The position numbers and the translations under genes are program-made. Under the pieces are notes generated by a model, which was not told the origin of the DNA, did not search any database, and saw only the letters and a program-made list of their open reading frames with translations. From positions 1-20,508 of the forward strand of contig CAYLIP010000045.1 in assembly GCA_964383855.1 (NCBI GenBank): DNA of 20,508 bases, given 5' to 3'. Shown here piece by piece: positions 1-8,251 of the stretch (position 1 is its first letter; each line of letters begins with the position of its first letter). The stretch is from CAZHAC01 sp964383855. Lineage in GTDB: Bacteria > Chloroflexota > Dormibacteria > Dormibacterales > Dormibacteraceae.

Positions 1-292
1 GGTCGAGCGCGGCGCCGGCTCCGCGGCGGGCACGGCGGGCGAGCGCGGCGCCGCGCTGGCCGGCGACGGCGAGCCGCTCTGGGTTCCGGCGCCGGCCGTC
101 GCCGCCCGCAATCCGATCGGGGCAGGCGACTGCTTCGCCGCCGTATTCGGCGCCGGACTCGAGGCCGGCCGGCCGCTGCGGAAGCTGTTGGAGGAAGCGG
201 TCCGGGTGTCGGCGGCGAGCGTCGAGCAGGCGGTGCCGGGCGACTTCGATCCCCGCCGGGTGCTCGAGCTGGCGAGGCAGTCAGCGGGCTGA
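1..292 (+). CDS. PfkB/ribokinase-family sugar kinase, C-terminal part (5' truncated)
   Basis: The reading frame enters from the left edge (first full codon at base 2) and ends at TGA 290-292. It contains N-P-I-G-A-G-D-C-F-A-A, the second PfkB signature (usually DTxGAGD), in which the Asp of GAGD is the catalytic base. The visible tail of about 96 residues matches the C-terminal quarter of a roughly 300-residue kinase. The family phosphorylates sugars or nucleosides with ATP in the cytoplasm; the substrate cannot be told from this fragment. The usual Asp-Thr before GAGD is replaced by Asn-Pro-Ile, a tolerated variation. It lies 70 bp upstream of an FGGY kinase on the same strand, so the two are probably co-transcribed in a sugar-utilisation operon. 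Confidence 0.85.
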   Translation, partial: VERGAGSAAGTAGERGAALAGDGEPLWVPAPAVAARNPIGAGDCFAAVFGAGLEAGRPLRKLLEEAVRVSAASVEQAVPGDFDPRRVLELARQSAG

Positions 293-362
293 CGCCGCCC
301 ATGATTTCCCGCCGGGAAGGGCTGGCCGGCGGCGCCGGCTACCGGGCCGCCCGGCCCGTGCT

Positions 363-1538
363 GTGAGCGACTACCTGCTCGGAATCGACGTTGGGACGTC
401 GTGGGTGAAGGCGGCGCTGGTCACGCCGGATGGCGGCGAGCAGCCCGCGCAGCGGGTGGCGACGCCCTGGCGCCAGGTGCCGACCGGAGCCGAGGCCGAC
501 CCCGAGCACCTGCTGGAGACGGCGATCGAGGCGGCGCGGCGGGCGTTGCTGGTCGCCCCCAGGCGGCCTCGCGTGCTCGCCATCGGCGTCACGGGGATGG
601 CCGAGTCGGGCGTCCTGCTCGATGCCGCCGGCCGCCCGGTGGCGCCGGTGATCGCCTGGCACGACAGGCGCGGGGCGCTGGAGGCGGAGCGCCTGGCGGC
701 CGACCTGCCCGGGTTTGCAGCCCACACCGGGCTGCCTCCATCCCCCACCTGCTCGCTGGTCAAGCACGCGCACCTGGCGGCCGAGCACGGACTCCGCGGC
801 CGCCGCTGGCTCAGTGTCCCCGAGTGGATCGTGCACCGCCTGGGCGGTGAGATGGTGGCCGAGCTCTCGCTCGCCGCCCGTACCGGCTACCTCGATCTCG
901 CGCCCCGGGCGTGGTGGGGGGAGGCCCTGGCCTGGGCGGGCGCCGCCCCGGATTTCCTGCCCGAGCCGGTGGTGGCGGGAACGTCCTGCGGCCGCGCCCG
1001 CCTGCCCGGGGCGCGGGGCGCCGTGCTCACGGTGGCGGGCCACGACCATACCTGCGCCGCCCACGGCGCCGGAGCGACCGGGGAGGGCGTGGTGCTCGAC
1101 TCCTGCGGGACGGCCGAGGCCCTGGTGCGGGCGCTGCCCGCACCAGTCGCCGAGGCGGTTGTGGCAGCGGCGGTGGGCCGCGGGCTAAACGTCGGCTGGC
1201 ACGTGCTGCCCGGCGTGATGTCCATGATCGGCGGATTCCCGAGCGGAAAGCTGCTGGCCGGGATCGACCTTCAATCGGCGGCCGCGGAGCCGGTCCTGGC
1301 CGCGCTGGCGAGCAGGGCGGCCGCGCTCCTGGCGGCCATGGACGATCTTGCCGGCCACCACGCGCGGATCGTCGTGACCGGCGGCTGGGCCCGCGAGGCC
1401 GCCTTCCAGCGCTCCCGCCGGCGGGCCTTTGGAGAGCACGTCACGGCCGCCGCCGGCGAGGCTGGGGTGCTGGGCGCTGCGCTCCTCGCCGGAAGGGCCG
1501 CGGGCCTGATCGACACCTCCTCTCAGGTCAAACGGTGA
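363..1538 (+). CDS. FGGY-family carbohydrate kinase (short form)
   Basis: This 391-residue protein has the actin-like kinase fold of the FGGY family, which phosphorylates sugars or polyols with ATP in the cytoplasm. The phosphate-1 motif G-I-D-V-G-T-S is at residues 7-13, a substrate-side segment ending W-H-D-R-R-G near residue 100, the A-G-H-D motif at 225-228 (D228 is the expected catalytic base), D-S-C-G-T-A near 245, and the adenosine motif V-T-G-G-W-A-R near 337. It is about 100 residues shorter than typical FGGY kinases (near 490), with shortened loops rather than a missing end. The GTG start at 363 is chosen because the actin-like motif follows at once. The specific substrate is not evident; the upstream PfkB kinase supports a sugar-catabolic role. 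Confidence 0.9.
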   Translation: MSDYLLGIDVGTSWVKAALVTPDGGEQPAQRVATPWRQVPTGAEADPEHLLETAIEAARRALLVAPRRPRVLAIGVTGMAESGVLLDAAGRPVAPVIAWHDRRGALEAERLAADLPGFAAHTGLPPSPTCSLVKHAHLAAEHGLRGRRWLSVPEWIVHRLGGEMVAELSLAARTGYLDLAPRAWWGEALAWAGAAPDFLPEPVVAGTSCGRARLPGARGAVLTVAGHDHTCAAHGAGATGEGVVLDSCGTAEALVRALPAPVAEAVVAAAVGRGLNVGWHVLPGVMSMIGGFPSGKLLAGIDLQSAAAEPVLAALASRAAALLAAMDDLAGHHARIVVTGGWAREAAFQRSRRRAFGEHVTAAAGEAGVLGAALLAGRAAGLIDTSSQVKR

Positions 1539-1540
1539 GG

Positions 1541-1557
1541 AGGCCCGCCTCGGGCCT
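1541..1557. terminator. Hairpin between convergent genes, possible bidirectional terminator
   Basis: AGGCCCG (1541-1547) and CGGGCCT (1551-1557) form a perfect 7-bp stem with a 3-nt loop. It starts two bases after the FGGY kinase stop codon and lies 14 bp from the stop of the convergent BON gene. There is no T-tract on either side, so a purely intrinsic terminator is not proven. Position and symmetry favour a shared transcription end. Confidence 0.5.
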
Positions 1558-1571
1558 GCCGCTGTGAAGCC

Positions 1572-2012
1572 CTAGGACAGATGGGGAGCCGGCGTTCCCG
1601 GCTCGTGCAGCAGGTTCTCGATCCGGTCCACGCCCTTGACCTTCCGGACGCGCTTGACGACCTTCTCGGGCTCCTCCACCTCGCCGATCAGCACGACCAC
1701 GCCGTTCTGCGCGGACACGTTCACGCGACCGTTGTACTTGGGGTCGGCGTTCAGGTAGGTGTAGACCTTCTCCGACAGGGTCGCATCGTCGTACTCCCGC
1801 GGTCGCACCGCGGAGATGGCTTCGGCGGGCATGGCCAGTCCGCGATCGGCGGCCATCTCGGCCGCGACGGCGGCCGCTTTGCGGCCACGCCGGATGAAGG
1901 AGTTGGCTCGGTCCTGCGCCAGGTGGCGGCGGCGGCGGCCCTGATCGGGGTCGAAGAAGTAGGCGAACGCGGCGCCGGCGGCGCCGATCATGGCGAGTCG
2001 TGTGAGCTTCAT
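1572..2012 (-). CDS. BON-domain protein with YtxH-like membrane anchor
   Basis: This 146-residue protein has an N-terminal hydrophobic segment (about residues 6-20) followed by F-D-P-D-Q-G-R-R-R-R, the motif typical of YtxH-like anchors. A basic linker follows, then a BON domain (about 72-138) with the characteristic G-x-V-x-V-S-A-Q-N-G-V-V-V-L-I-G-E-V pattern. BON domains bind phospholipid or envelope surfaces, so a membrane-associated stress or envelope role is likely. The strong Shine-Dalgarno AAGGAGG sits only two bases before the ATG at 2012; the spacing is unusually tight, but the next Met (residue 8) would be much too far. Divergent from the CopD-like gene across an 81-bp gap. Confidence 0.85.
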   Translation of the reverse strand: MKLTRLAMIGAAGAAFAYFFDPDQGRRRRHLAQDRANSFIRRGRKAAAVAAEMAADRGLAMPAEAISAVRPREYDDATLSEKVYTYLNADPKYNGRVNVSAQNGVVVLIGEVEEPEKVVKRVRKVKGVDRIENLLHEPGTPAPHLS

Positions 2013-2093
2013 CTCCTCCTTGGTACGCCCCCGCGAGCAACAACGGGCGCAAAGCGGGCGGCCGGCAACCCGGGCGGGTTAGCCTGCATCGAG

Positions 2094-2495
2094 GTGGATT
2101 TCCTGATCTGGATTCACCTTGTCGGCGCCGCCCTCTGGCTGGGGGGACTGGTCACCCTCGCCGTGGCCGTGGTGGTCGCGTTCCGCTCGCTTCCGCGTGA
2201 GCAGGCGCGCTCTTTCGTGCGCAATGCCGGTCGGGCGTTCGCCGGGCTGGCCGCGTTCGCGTGGCTGCTCCTCGCCATCAGCGGGCTGACGCTCGGCGCT
2301 CAGCGCCACTGGTCCCAGCTGGTGGTCGAGAAGGTCGGCCTGGCGGCCGCCGTCGTGCTGGCGACGATCGCCCACACGCTGCTGGGCATGCGCACCAGCT
2401 CCCGGGCCGCGGTCATGACGTCGCGCGTTCTCTCCGTGCTGATCCTGCTGGGAACGCTCTACCTCTTCTGGTTCGGCGTCCGGCTGGCGGCATGA
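2094..2495 (+). CDS. CopD-like / four-helix integral membrane protein
   Basis: This 133-residue protein has four predicted transmembrane segments. The N-terminus W-I-H-L-V-G-A-A-L-W-L-G-G-L carries the His and Trp-Gly-Gly pattern of CopD-type and related heme/copper-associated membrane proteins. A second His (A-H-T-L-L-G) lies in the third helix. The frame is open much further upstream, but that part is antisense to the BON gene. The GTG at 2094 is chosen because it directly precedes the conserved first helix; no clear Shine-Dalgarno is visible. It ends 31 bp before the acetyltransferase fusion and may share its transcript. The CopD-domain assignment is from motif recall, and a metal substrate is not established. 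Confidence 0.7.
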   Translation: MDFLIWIHLVGAALWLGGLVTLAVAVVVAFRSLPREQARSFVRNAGRAFAGLAAFAWLLLAISGLTLGAQRHWSQLVVEKVGLAAAVVLATIAHTLLGMRTSSRAAVMTSRVLSVLILLGTLYLFWFGVRLAA

Positions 2496-2526
2496 GCGCC
2501 TCGCGAGCCGTCCGGGTGGCCGCCGA

Positions 2527-5244
2527 GTGAGCACCCGGCCGGCGGCCCGCTTTCCCTCCCACCTCGACGTCGACGCCGTCCTCCGCGACGGCTCGACCGT
2601 CCACATCCGGCCGGTGGTGCCCGACGACCGCGAGGCGCTTGGGAAATTCCTGCAGGGTCTCTCGGCGGAGTCGCGGACCTTCCGCTTCTTCAGCCCGGTG
2701 CGCGAGCTGGACTGGGCGGCGCGCACCTTCACCGAGCTCGACTACGTCGACCGCCATGGGCTCCTGGCCCTGCGCGGCGAGCCGGAGGTGATCGTCGGCC
2801 ACGGGCTCTATATGCGGAGCAGCCCCGACCGCGCCGAGGTCGCATTCGCCGTCGCCGACGGGCTGCAGGGGCACGGCCTGGGCACCATCCTGCTCGGTCA
2901 CCTCGCCGAGGAGGCGCACCGGGCGGGGATTCCGCTCTTCTACGCCGAAGTCATGCCCGAGAACCAGCGGATGCTCACCGTCTTCCGGGACAGTGGCTTC
3001 CCCGCCCGTTCCCGGGTGGCCGGCGGCGTGGTGGAGATCGAGCTGCCGACCTCCCTGTCGCACCGCGCCCTGGAAGCCTTCGAGAGCCGTGAGCGGCAGG
3101 CGGCGGTGGCGTCCCTACGGCGCTTCTTCGATGCCGGCTCGATCGCCGTGGTCGGGGCATCGAGCCGGCGTGGCAGCATCGGCGGCGAGGTCTTCGCCAA
3201 CCTGCTCCGCTCCGGGTTCCCCGGCCCGGTCTATCCGGTCAGCCCCCACCCGGTCGTGCAGTCCGTACTCGCCTACCCCGATGTCGGCAGCATTCCGGGC
3301 CCGGTCGAGCTGGTGGTCATCGCCGTCCCCGCCCGCGAGGTGGTGCAGGTCGCGCGCGCCTGCGCGGAGCGGGCGGTGGGGGCGCTGGTCGTGATCTCGG
3401 CGGGGTTCGGCGAGGCGGGTCCCGAGGGCCGCGCCATGCAGGAGGAGCTGGTCGGCGTCTGCCGAGCCTCGGGCATGCGCCTGATCGGGCCCAACTGCAT
3501 GGGCATCCTCAGGACCTTGCCCAACCATCCGCTCAACGCGACCTTCGCGCCCAACGTGCCTCCGCCCGGCGGAGCCGGATTCATGTCTCAGAGCGGGGCG
3601 CTGGGCCTCGCCGTCATCGACCACGCCGCTGACATCGGGCTCGGCATCTCGACCTTCGTGTCGGTGGGCAACAAGGCCGACATCTCCGGCAACGACCTGC
3701 TCGAGTACTGGGAGGAGGATCCCGAGACCAGCCTGGTGATGCTCTACCTGGAGTCGTTCGGGAACCCGCGCCGGTTCTCCCGAATCGCGCGCCGGGTGGC
3801 CCGGCGTAAGCCGATCCTGGCCGTCAAGAGCGGTCGCTCGCCCGCCGGCACGCGGGCCACCTCCTCGCACACCGGCGCCCTCCTGGCCGCCTCCGATGTC
3901 ACGGTCGACGCCCTCTTCCGGCAGGCCGGCGTGATCCGTGCCGAGAGCCTGGGCGAGCTTTTCGACGCGGCTTCGCTGCTCACCAACGCGCCCCTCCCGC
4001 GCGGGCGCCGGGTGGGCATCGTGAGCAACGCCGGCGGTCTCGGCATCCTCTGCGCCGACGCCTGCGAGGCGGGCGGCCTCGAGGTCCCGGCGCTGGAGCC
4101 GGCGACCACCGCCCGGCTGGCCGAGTTCCTGCCTCCCGCCGCGTCTCTCTCCAACCCGGTCGACATGATCGCCAGCGCGACCTCCGAGCAGTACGCGCAG
4201 GCGATCGCCACCCTGGCAGCGTCACCCGAGGTCGACGCGTTGATCGTGATCTTCATTCCGCCCCTGGCCGAGAAGGCGGGTGAGGTGGTGGCCGCGATCG
4301 ACAGCGCCGCCACCGCCGGCCGGACGCAGAAGCCGGTCCTGCTCGTGATGATGGACCGGGAAAGCCGCCTCCAGGTCGGCCCGCGGCTGCCCTCCTTTAG
4401 CTTCCCGGAGAACGCCGCCCGGGCCCTGGCCATGGTGCAGGGCTGGGCGGAGTGGCGGCAGCGCCCGGTCGAAGAGACCCTTGAGCCGGAGGGTCTGCGG
4501 CGCGCGGAGGCTCGTAAGGTCATCGCGCAGTCGCTGGCCGGCGGTGGCGGATGGCTTTCCTTCGGCGACGCCGCGGCCATCCTCGCCGCCTACGGCATCG
4601 AGCTCCCGCCCTGGCGAGAGGCGGCAACCGTCAGCGAGGCGGCGGCAGCCGCGCGCCGGCTCGGCCCCGGTCCGGTCGCGCTCAAGGCGACCGGCTCGCA
4701 GCTGCTGCACAAGAGCGACGCCGGCGCCGTGGCCCTCGGCCTCCACGGCGACCGGGCGATCCGCAAGGAGGCGGCGGCGATGTGGCAGAGGCTGGAAGCG
4801 GCGGGGACGCCGCCCGAGCGCTTTTTGGTTCAGCGGATGGTGGATGCGGGCGTCGAGATGATCGTGGGGGTGGCCCAGGACCCGGTCTTCGGCCCCGTGC
4901 TCGCCTGCGGCGCCGGCGGCGCCGCGGTCGAGCTGCTGAAGGACGTCGAGGTCCGGCTCACCCCGCTGGGCCGGGGCGAGGCGCGCGGGATGATCGAGTC
5001 GCTCAAGACCTTTCCGCTGCTGGCCGGCTATCGCGGACGGCCGCGCGCCGACGTCGAGGCGCTGACCGACCTGCTCGTCCGGGTGGCGGCGATGGTCGAA
5101 GCCCACCAGCAGATCGCCGAGATGGACCTGAACCCGGTCATCTGCGGGCCCGCGGGGGCCACCGTGGTCGACGCGCGGATCCGCATCGCCGACATCCAGC
5201 CCCGACCGCCGGAGGGTGCCCGCCGCCGCCATTCGGCCGGCTGA
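2527..5244 (+). CDS. GNAT acetyltransferase fused to NDP-forming acyl-CoA synthetase (Pat-like)
   Basis: This 905-residue fusion has an N-terminal GNAT domain (about 15-170), with the acetyl-CoA loop Q-G-H-G-L-G-T near 114-120. It is followed by a CoA-binding Rossmann domain starting V-V-G-A-S near 210, a succinyl-CoA-ligase-like domain (M-S-Q-S-G-A-L-G near 355), and a C-terminal ATP-grasp domain (about 680-895). The S-S-H-T-G-A-L motif places the phospho-histidine of ADP-forming acetyl-CoA synthetases at H448, so that half may be catalytic or at least ancestral. Relatives of this fusion are protein lysine acetyltransferases (Pat) that acetylate acetyl-CoA synthetase and other enzymes. Here GNAT comes first, the reverse of enterobacterial Pat. 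The GTG start at 2527 lies 31 bp after the CopD-like gene. Confidence 0.92.
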   Translation: MSTRPAARFPSHLDVDAVLRDGSTVHIRPVVPDDREALGKFLQGLSAESRTFRFFSPVRELDWAARTFTELDYVDRHGLLALRGEPEVIVGHGLYMRSSPDRAEVAFAVADGLQGHGLGTILLGHLAEEAHRAGIPLFYAEVMPENQRMLTVFRDSGFPARSRVAGGVVEIELPTSLSHRALEAFESRERQAAVASLRRFFDAGSIAVVGASSRRGSIGGEVFANLLRSGFPGPVYPVSPHPVVQSVLAYPDVGSIPGPVELVVIAVPAREVVQVARACAERAVGALVVISAGFGEAGPEGRAMQEELVGVCRASGMRLIGPNCMGILRTLPNHPLNATFAPNVPPPGGAGFMSQSGALGLAVIDHAADIGLGISTFVSVGNKADISGNDLLEYWEEDPETSLVMLYLESFGNPRRFSRIARRVARRKPILAVKSGRSPAGTRATSSHTGALLAASDVTVDALFRQAGVIRAESLGELFDAASLLTNAPLPRGRRVGIVSNAGGLGILCADACEAGGLEVPALEPATTARLAEFLPPAASLSNPVDMIASATSEQYAQAIATLAASPEVDALIVIFIPPLAEKAGEVVAAIDSAATAGRTQKPVLLVMMDRESRLQVGPRLPSFSFPENAARALAMVQGWAEWRQRPVEETLEPEGLRRAEARKVIAQSLAGGGGWLSFGDAAAILAAYGIELPPWREAATVSEAAAAARRLGPGPVALKATGSQLLHKSDAGAVALGLHGDRAIRKEAAAMWQRLEAAGTPPERFLVQRMVDAGVEMIVGVAQDPVFGPVLACGAGGAAVELLKDVEVRLTPLGRGEARGMIESLKTFPLLAGYRGRPRADVEALTDLLVRVAAMVEAHQQIAEMDLNPVICGPAGATVVDARIRIADIQPRPPEGARRRHSAG

Positions 5245-5293
5245 ATCGACCGGCCGCTGTAAGCGCGCGGGTGCGGCCACCGGCAGCGCCACC

Positions 5294-5311
5294 CTCCGCC
5301 AAGCGGCGGGG
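5294..5311. terminator. Hairpin in the gap between convergent genes
   Basis: CTCCGCC (5294-5300) can pair with GGCGGGG (5305-5311) across a 4-nt AAGC loop, with one G-T wobble. It lies in the 143-bp gap between the converging acetyltransferase fusion and pnuC. There is no T-tract. The rest of this gap shows no open reading frame or motif that I recognise. Confidence 0.3.
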
Positions 5312-5387
5312 CATGGCGACGTCGAAACGCCGGGGGCGCGCACCGCTGCCCGGAAGGGTGCCGTGGCCGCGCGCGCCGAAAGTTGAC

Positions 5388-6086
5388 CTACCGGTTCGAC
5401 GACGCCGGCGTGACCGTCAGCACCTCCTGCGAACGAGCCTGGCCTGCGAGCAGCGCCCGCCAGTTGAACAGCCCGGCCACGCTGAACACGGCGAAGATCG
5501 CGTAGAGAACGGCGGTCAGCGCCAGGCTCTTGTACAGGTAGAGGCCGATGTAGATGGCGTTGACCGCGATCCAGAGGTGCCAGCACTCGAAGATCTTGCG
5601 GGCGGTGAGGAGCAGCGCGACCAGGCTGAGCACCGTCGTCAGGGCGTCCAGGAAGGGAGCCGAATCCCGGATCGAGGCCAGAAACACCGTCCAGCCGGCC
5701 GTGGCCAGGGCGGAAACCAGGGCTAGCATGCCGACCTGGAGCAGCGTGACGCGGCCGATCACAAGCTGAGTGCGGCCGGTCCCGCCGCGCAGCCACCAGT
5801 ACCAGCCAAGCACGTAGAGCAGGACGTAGAGGACATTGAGGCCAGCGTCCGAGAAGAGCCGGGCCTGCAGGAAGACCACAACGTAGAGGGCACTGCTGAC
5901 GAGCTGGACCGGCCAGTTCCAGATGCTCTCGCGGACCTGGAGCCAGACGCCCCAGGCGCCGGTGATGAACCCGAACGCCTCCAGCCAGTCGAAAGGCAGG
6001 AGCCGGGTGACGGAGCCGACCGCGAGCACGACCGAGAAGAGGACCGGGACGCCATAGGCGATCGCCGGCCGCCTGAGGATAAGCAC
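5388..6086 (-). CDS. pnuC: PnuC-family nicotinamide riboside/vitamin transporter
   Basis: This 232-residue polytopic membrane protein has about seven hydrophobic helices. It shows the PnuC signature region E-S-I-W-N-W-P-V-Q with the following helix (Y-V-V-V-F-L-Q-A-R-L-F-S-D) and L-G-W-Y-W-W, plus a C-terminal W-I-A-V-N-A-I-Y-I-G-L-Y segment. PnuC proteins facilitate diffusion of nicotinamide riboside, trapped inside by a riboside kinase for NAD synthesis; related Pnu proteins carry thiamine or riboflavin. No NadR/NrtR-type kinase or regulator is present nearby, so the vitamin cannot be fixed. The start is GTG at 6086 without a convincing Shine-Dalgarno. It lies downstream of the DapA-like gene on the same strand, 79 bp away. 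Confidence 0.9.
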   Translation of the reverse strand: MLILRRPAIAYGVPVLFSVVLAVGSVTRLLPFDWLEAFGFITGAWGVWLQVRESIWNWPVQLVSSALYVVVFLQARLFSDAGLNVLYVLLYVLGWYWWLRGGTGRTQLVIGRVTLLQVGMLALVSALATAGWTVFLASIRDSAPFLDALTTVLSLVALLLTARKIFECWHLWIAVNAIYIGLYLYKSLALTAVLYAIFAVFSVAGLFNWRALLAGQARSQEVLTVTPASSNR

Positions 6087-6165
6087 CGCGCTAGGAAAGC
6101 ATGCCGCGCTAGTCAGGCGCGCTCAGCCGAGACCACGAGCGGCCGAGGGCCCTGCCGGGGAGCCC

Positions 6166-7047
6166 TCAGACGGCTGCCGGGAGACCTCGAAGCAGCTCCG
6201 CGGCGACGTCACCGAACTCGGCGGCCTCGGTCTCGGTCAGCCGGCGCAGGGGTCCCCTGACGTCGGCGGCGATCTTCACGCCCCGGCGCGCGAGCAGCAT
6301 CTTGAGCGCCGAGTGGAGCGGGTAGCGCTGGATCGCATCTCGAACCTGGCCGCAGCGCTCGGACGCCTCAGCGGAGCGCGTCCGCACGGCCTCCATCACG
6401 AGTTCGGGCAGAGCCGAGGCCAGGGCCGAGACGGCTCCGACGGCACCGCGGTCAAGACCGCGGGCGATCAGCGTCTCCGGCCCCACGAAGATCGAGAGAC
6501 CGTCGATCAGGTAGGGCTCGAAACGATCCCAGGGCGCGTCCGACACCTTGAGCCCGGTCAGGTTGGGGCAGCGCGAGCGGATCTCCGCGATCGCCTCCAG
6601 CGGAACCTGGTAGCCGCTGCGGGCGGCGAACTCGTAGATGTAGAACGGCAGCGGGGCACAGGCATCGGCGGCGCCGCAGAAATGCTCGACGATGCTGCGG
6701 CCGTCAAGGGCGAAGTAGGGAGGGCCGATCACCGCCACTCCGTCGGCGCCCGCCTCGGCGGCGTGGGCCGCCAGCGCCGCCGTCTCGCGTGTGGTCTGGG
6801 CCCCCGCGTGGGCGATCACCGTCAGGCGCCCGGCCGCGGCCTCGACGAAGAGATCGATGACACGCCGCCTTTCGGTCTCGGTCAGAAGGATGCCCTCCCC
6901 GGTCGTCCCCATGGCCAGCAGCCCGTCGAGGCCGGCGCCGGCCATGAAGTCGGAGAGCGACCAGAAGGCCGGCTCGTCGAGCCGCTCGCCTTCATCGCGC
7001 AGGGGGGTGACGCTGGCGGCCAGGACGCCTGTGATCGGGTGCTCCAT
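6166..7047 (-). CDS. DapA/NAL-family Schiff-base aldolase or lyase
   Basis: This 293-residue protein has the usual length of the dihydrodipicolinate synthase/N-acetylneuraminate lyase family, (beta/alpha)8 barrels that form a lysine Schiff base with pyruvate-like substrates. G-T-T-G-E is at 47-51, the catalytic Tyr in Y-I-Y-E-F is Y138, and the Schiff-base Lys in G-L-K-V-S-D is K167. The glycine-rich G-A-V-G-A-V-S follows near 207. The Y-N-x-P-x-R-T-G motif of true DapA is replaced by Y-E-F-A-A-R-S-G, which argues for a sugar-acid aldolase or dehydratase rather than lysine synthesis. The sugar kinases and ABC importer nearby fit a carbohydrate role. ATG at 7047 has a weak AGGG upstream. Confidence 0.88.
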   Translation of the reverse strand: MEHPITGVLAASVTPLRDEGERLDEPAFWSLSDFMAGAGLDGLLAMGTTGEGILLTETERRRVIDLFVEAAAGRLTVIAHAGAQTTRETAALAAHAAEAGADGVAVIGPPYFALDGRSIVEHFCGAADACAPLPFYIYEFAARSGYQVPLEAIAEIRSRCPNLTGLKVSDAPWDRFEPYLIDGLSIFVGPETLIARGLDRGAVGAVSALASALPELVMEAVRTRSAEASERCGQVRDAIQRYPLHSALKMLLARRGVKIAADVRGPLRRLTETEAAEFGDVAAELLRGLPAAV

Positions 7048-7146
7048 GGGAAAACCCTACTCCGGTCTGGACCGGCCTCTCACACCAAGCGGAGCCCGAG
7101 CAGCGCGCGGGTCAGAGCCGGCCCAACCGCTGCCCAATCGGCATGG

Positions 7147-7605
7147 TCAGAGCTCGAAGCCGAGCGTGACCAGCCTCCCCGGCGCCACGGCGAAGTCGAG
7201 CCAGCCGTCCGGGTATCGCTCGAAGTGCCCGATCTCCTGTCCGGACTGGTTCAGCACGACCGCTCGGCGGACCGAATGGGGCAGGCGGAGCCGGACCGGG
7301 GCCGCCACCGGTGCCCGGTTGAGCAGGCGGACCACGAGCCGCTGGGAGCGTTCGGCCAGCCTGACCGCGCTCACGGCGACATCTCCCTCGAGCTCCAGGA
7401 AGGCGTCGTGCAGATTCCCGGGCAGGCGCGCGATCCGGCTCTTCCAGGGCAGCGCGGCAAGGCCCTGGCCGGGGGTTGAGGTTGGCTGAATCGTGGGCCT
7501 CCCGAGCTCGCGGAATTGGGACGGCGGGATGTTAACCGAGAGCAGAGCACGAGCCACCCCGAACCGATAGCCCGGGGCCGGCCGTTCGATACTCTTCGAG
7601 CACAT
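7147..7605 (-). pseudogene. Apparent C-terminal remnant of a GH38 alpha-mannosidase
   Basis: The 152 residues read like the C-terminal beta-sandwich of glycoside hydrolase family 38. They contain F-L-E-L-E-G-D-V-A-V-S-A-V-R-L-A, then a pattern like L-x-V-R-L-x-N, then a closing A-P-G-R-L-V-T-L-G-F-E-L. These recall the strand pattern (xVxLSALKxAE...RLYN) ending the roughly 800-1000 residue mannosidases. The catalytic domain is absent: the sequence upstream on this strand is occupied by the opposite-strand DedA gene. The nominal ATG (7603-7605) overlaps the DedA ATG (7604-7606) in one CATG, so the N-terminus shown is probably not genuine. No Shine-Dalgarno could be judged. I infer a decayed gene left by a deletion; a free-standing beta-sandwich protein is the alternative. 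Confidence 0.55.
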
Positions 7606-8194
7606 GACCTCGAGCCTGCTGTCGCTGGTCGCTCACTATGGCTACGCGGCGATCCTGGTCCTGATGGCGGGCGAGAGCTGCGGGCTGCCCATCTCCAGCG
7701 AGGTGGTGGTCCCGCTGGGCGGCGTGCTCGCGGCCTCGGGCCAGCTCAACGTGGTCGCGGTGGCGGTCGTGGCCTCGATCGCCAACCTGCTCGGCTCACT
7801 GGCCGCCTACGGGCTGGCCGCGCGCTGGGGGCATCCGCTGCTGCTGGGCCCCGGCCGCTACGTCGGGATCCGGCGACACCACGTCGAGATGGCTGATCGC
7901 TGGTTCGCGCGCCATGGCCTGCTGGCGGTCTTCGTGGCTCGAATGCTGCCCGTCATCCGCACCTACATCTCGTTTCCGGCCGGCCTGGCCAGGGTGCCGA
8001 TCGGGCGCTTCATGGGTCTAACGCTGTTGGGCGCCGTCCCCTGGAACCTCGCGCTGGCCTATGCCGGCTACGCGCTCGGGACGCATTACGACCGCGTCGC
8101 GCAGTTCATCCAGCGCTTCGGATACCTCGTCGCGGTGGCCGTCGTGGTCATCGTGCTGGCCTGGTGGATTCGTGGCCGGCGGCAGGTCGAGTAG
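7604..8194 (+). CDS. DedA-family (SNARE-associated/VTT) membrane protein
   Basis: This 196-residue protein has about five hydrophobic segments. It carries the DedA hallmarks: E-S-C-G-L-P-I-S-S-E near residues 22-31, the re-entrant helix region after it, F-V-A-R-M-L-P-V-I-R-T-Y-I-S-F-P-A-G-L-A near 108-127, and a C-terminal G-Y-A-L-G helix. DedA/VTT proteins act in membrane lipid scrambling and homeostasis (undecaprenyl-phosphate or phosphatidylethanolamine flipping in studied members). The acidic and Arg residues that matter in the family are present. The ATG at 7604 has only a weak GAG upstream. Length is normal. Confidence 0.92.
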   Translation: MTSSLLSLVAHYGYAAILVLMAGESCGLPISSEVVVPLGGVLAASGQLNVVAVAVVASIANLLGSLAAYGLAARWGHPLLLGPGRYVGIRRHHVEMADRWFARHGLLAVFVARMLPVIRTYISFPAGLARVPIGRFMGLTLLGAVPWNLALAYAGYALGTHYDRVAQFIQRFGYLVAVAVVVIVLAWWIRGRRQVE

Positions 8195-8251
8195 CCGCCA
8201 GGCCTCCGCCGGTGGCGACAGGGGATCGCCAAGCCTCCGCCCAAAGCCGCC

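Noticed and set aside
339..1064. Long minus-strand open frame opposite the FGGY kinase
   Set aside because: Arg/Gly/Pro-rich translation without motifs; it mirrors the GC-rich kinase gene and is a shadow frame.
1581..2093. Upstream extension of the CopD-like frame
   Set aside because: It is antisense to the BON gene, and the protein-like sequence starts only at the GTG at 2094.
4222..5796. 524-codon minus-strand frame across the acetyltransferase fusion and into pnuC
   Set aside because: Low-complexity Arg/Ala/Gly-rich product with no motif; both overlapped genes have clear domains.
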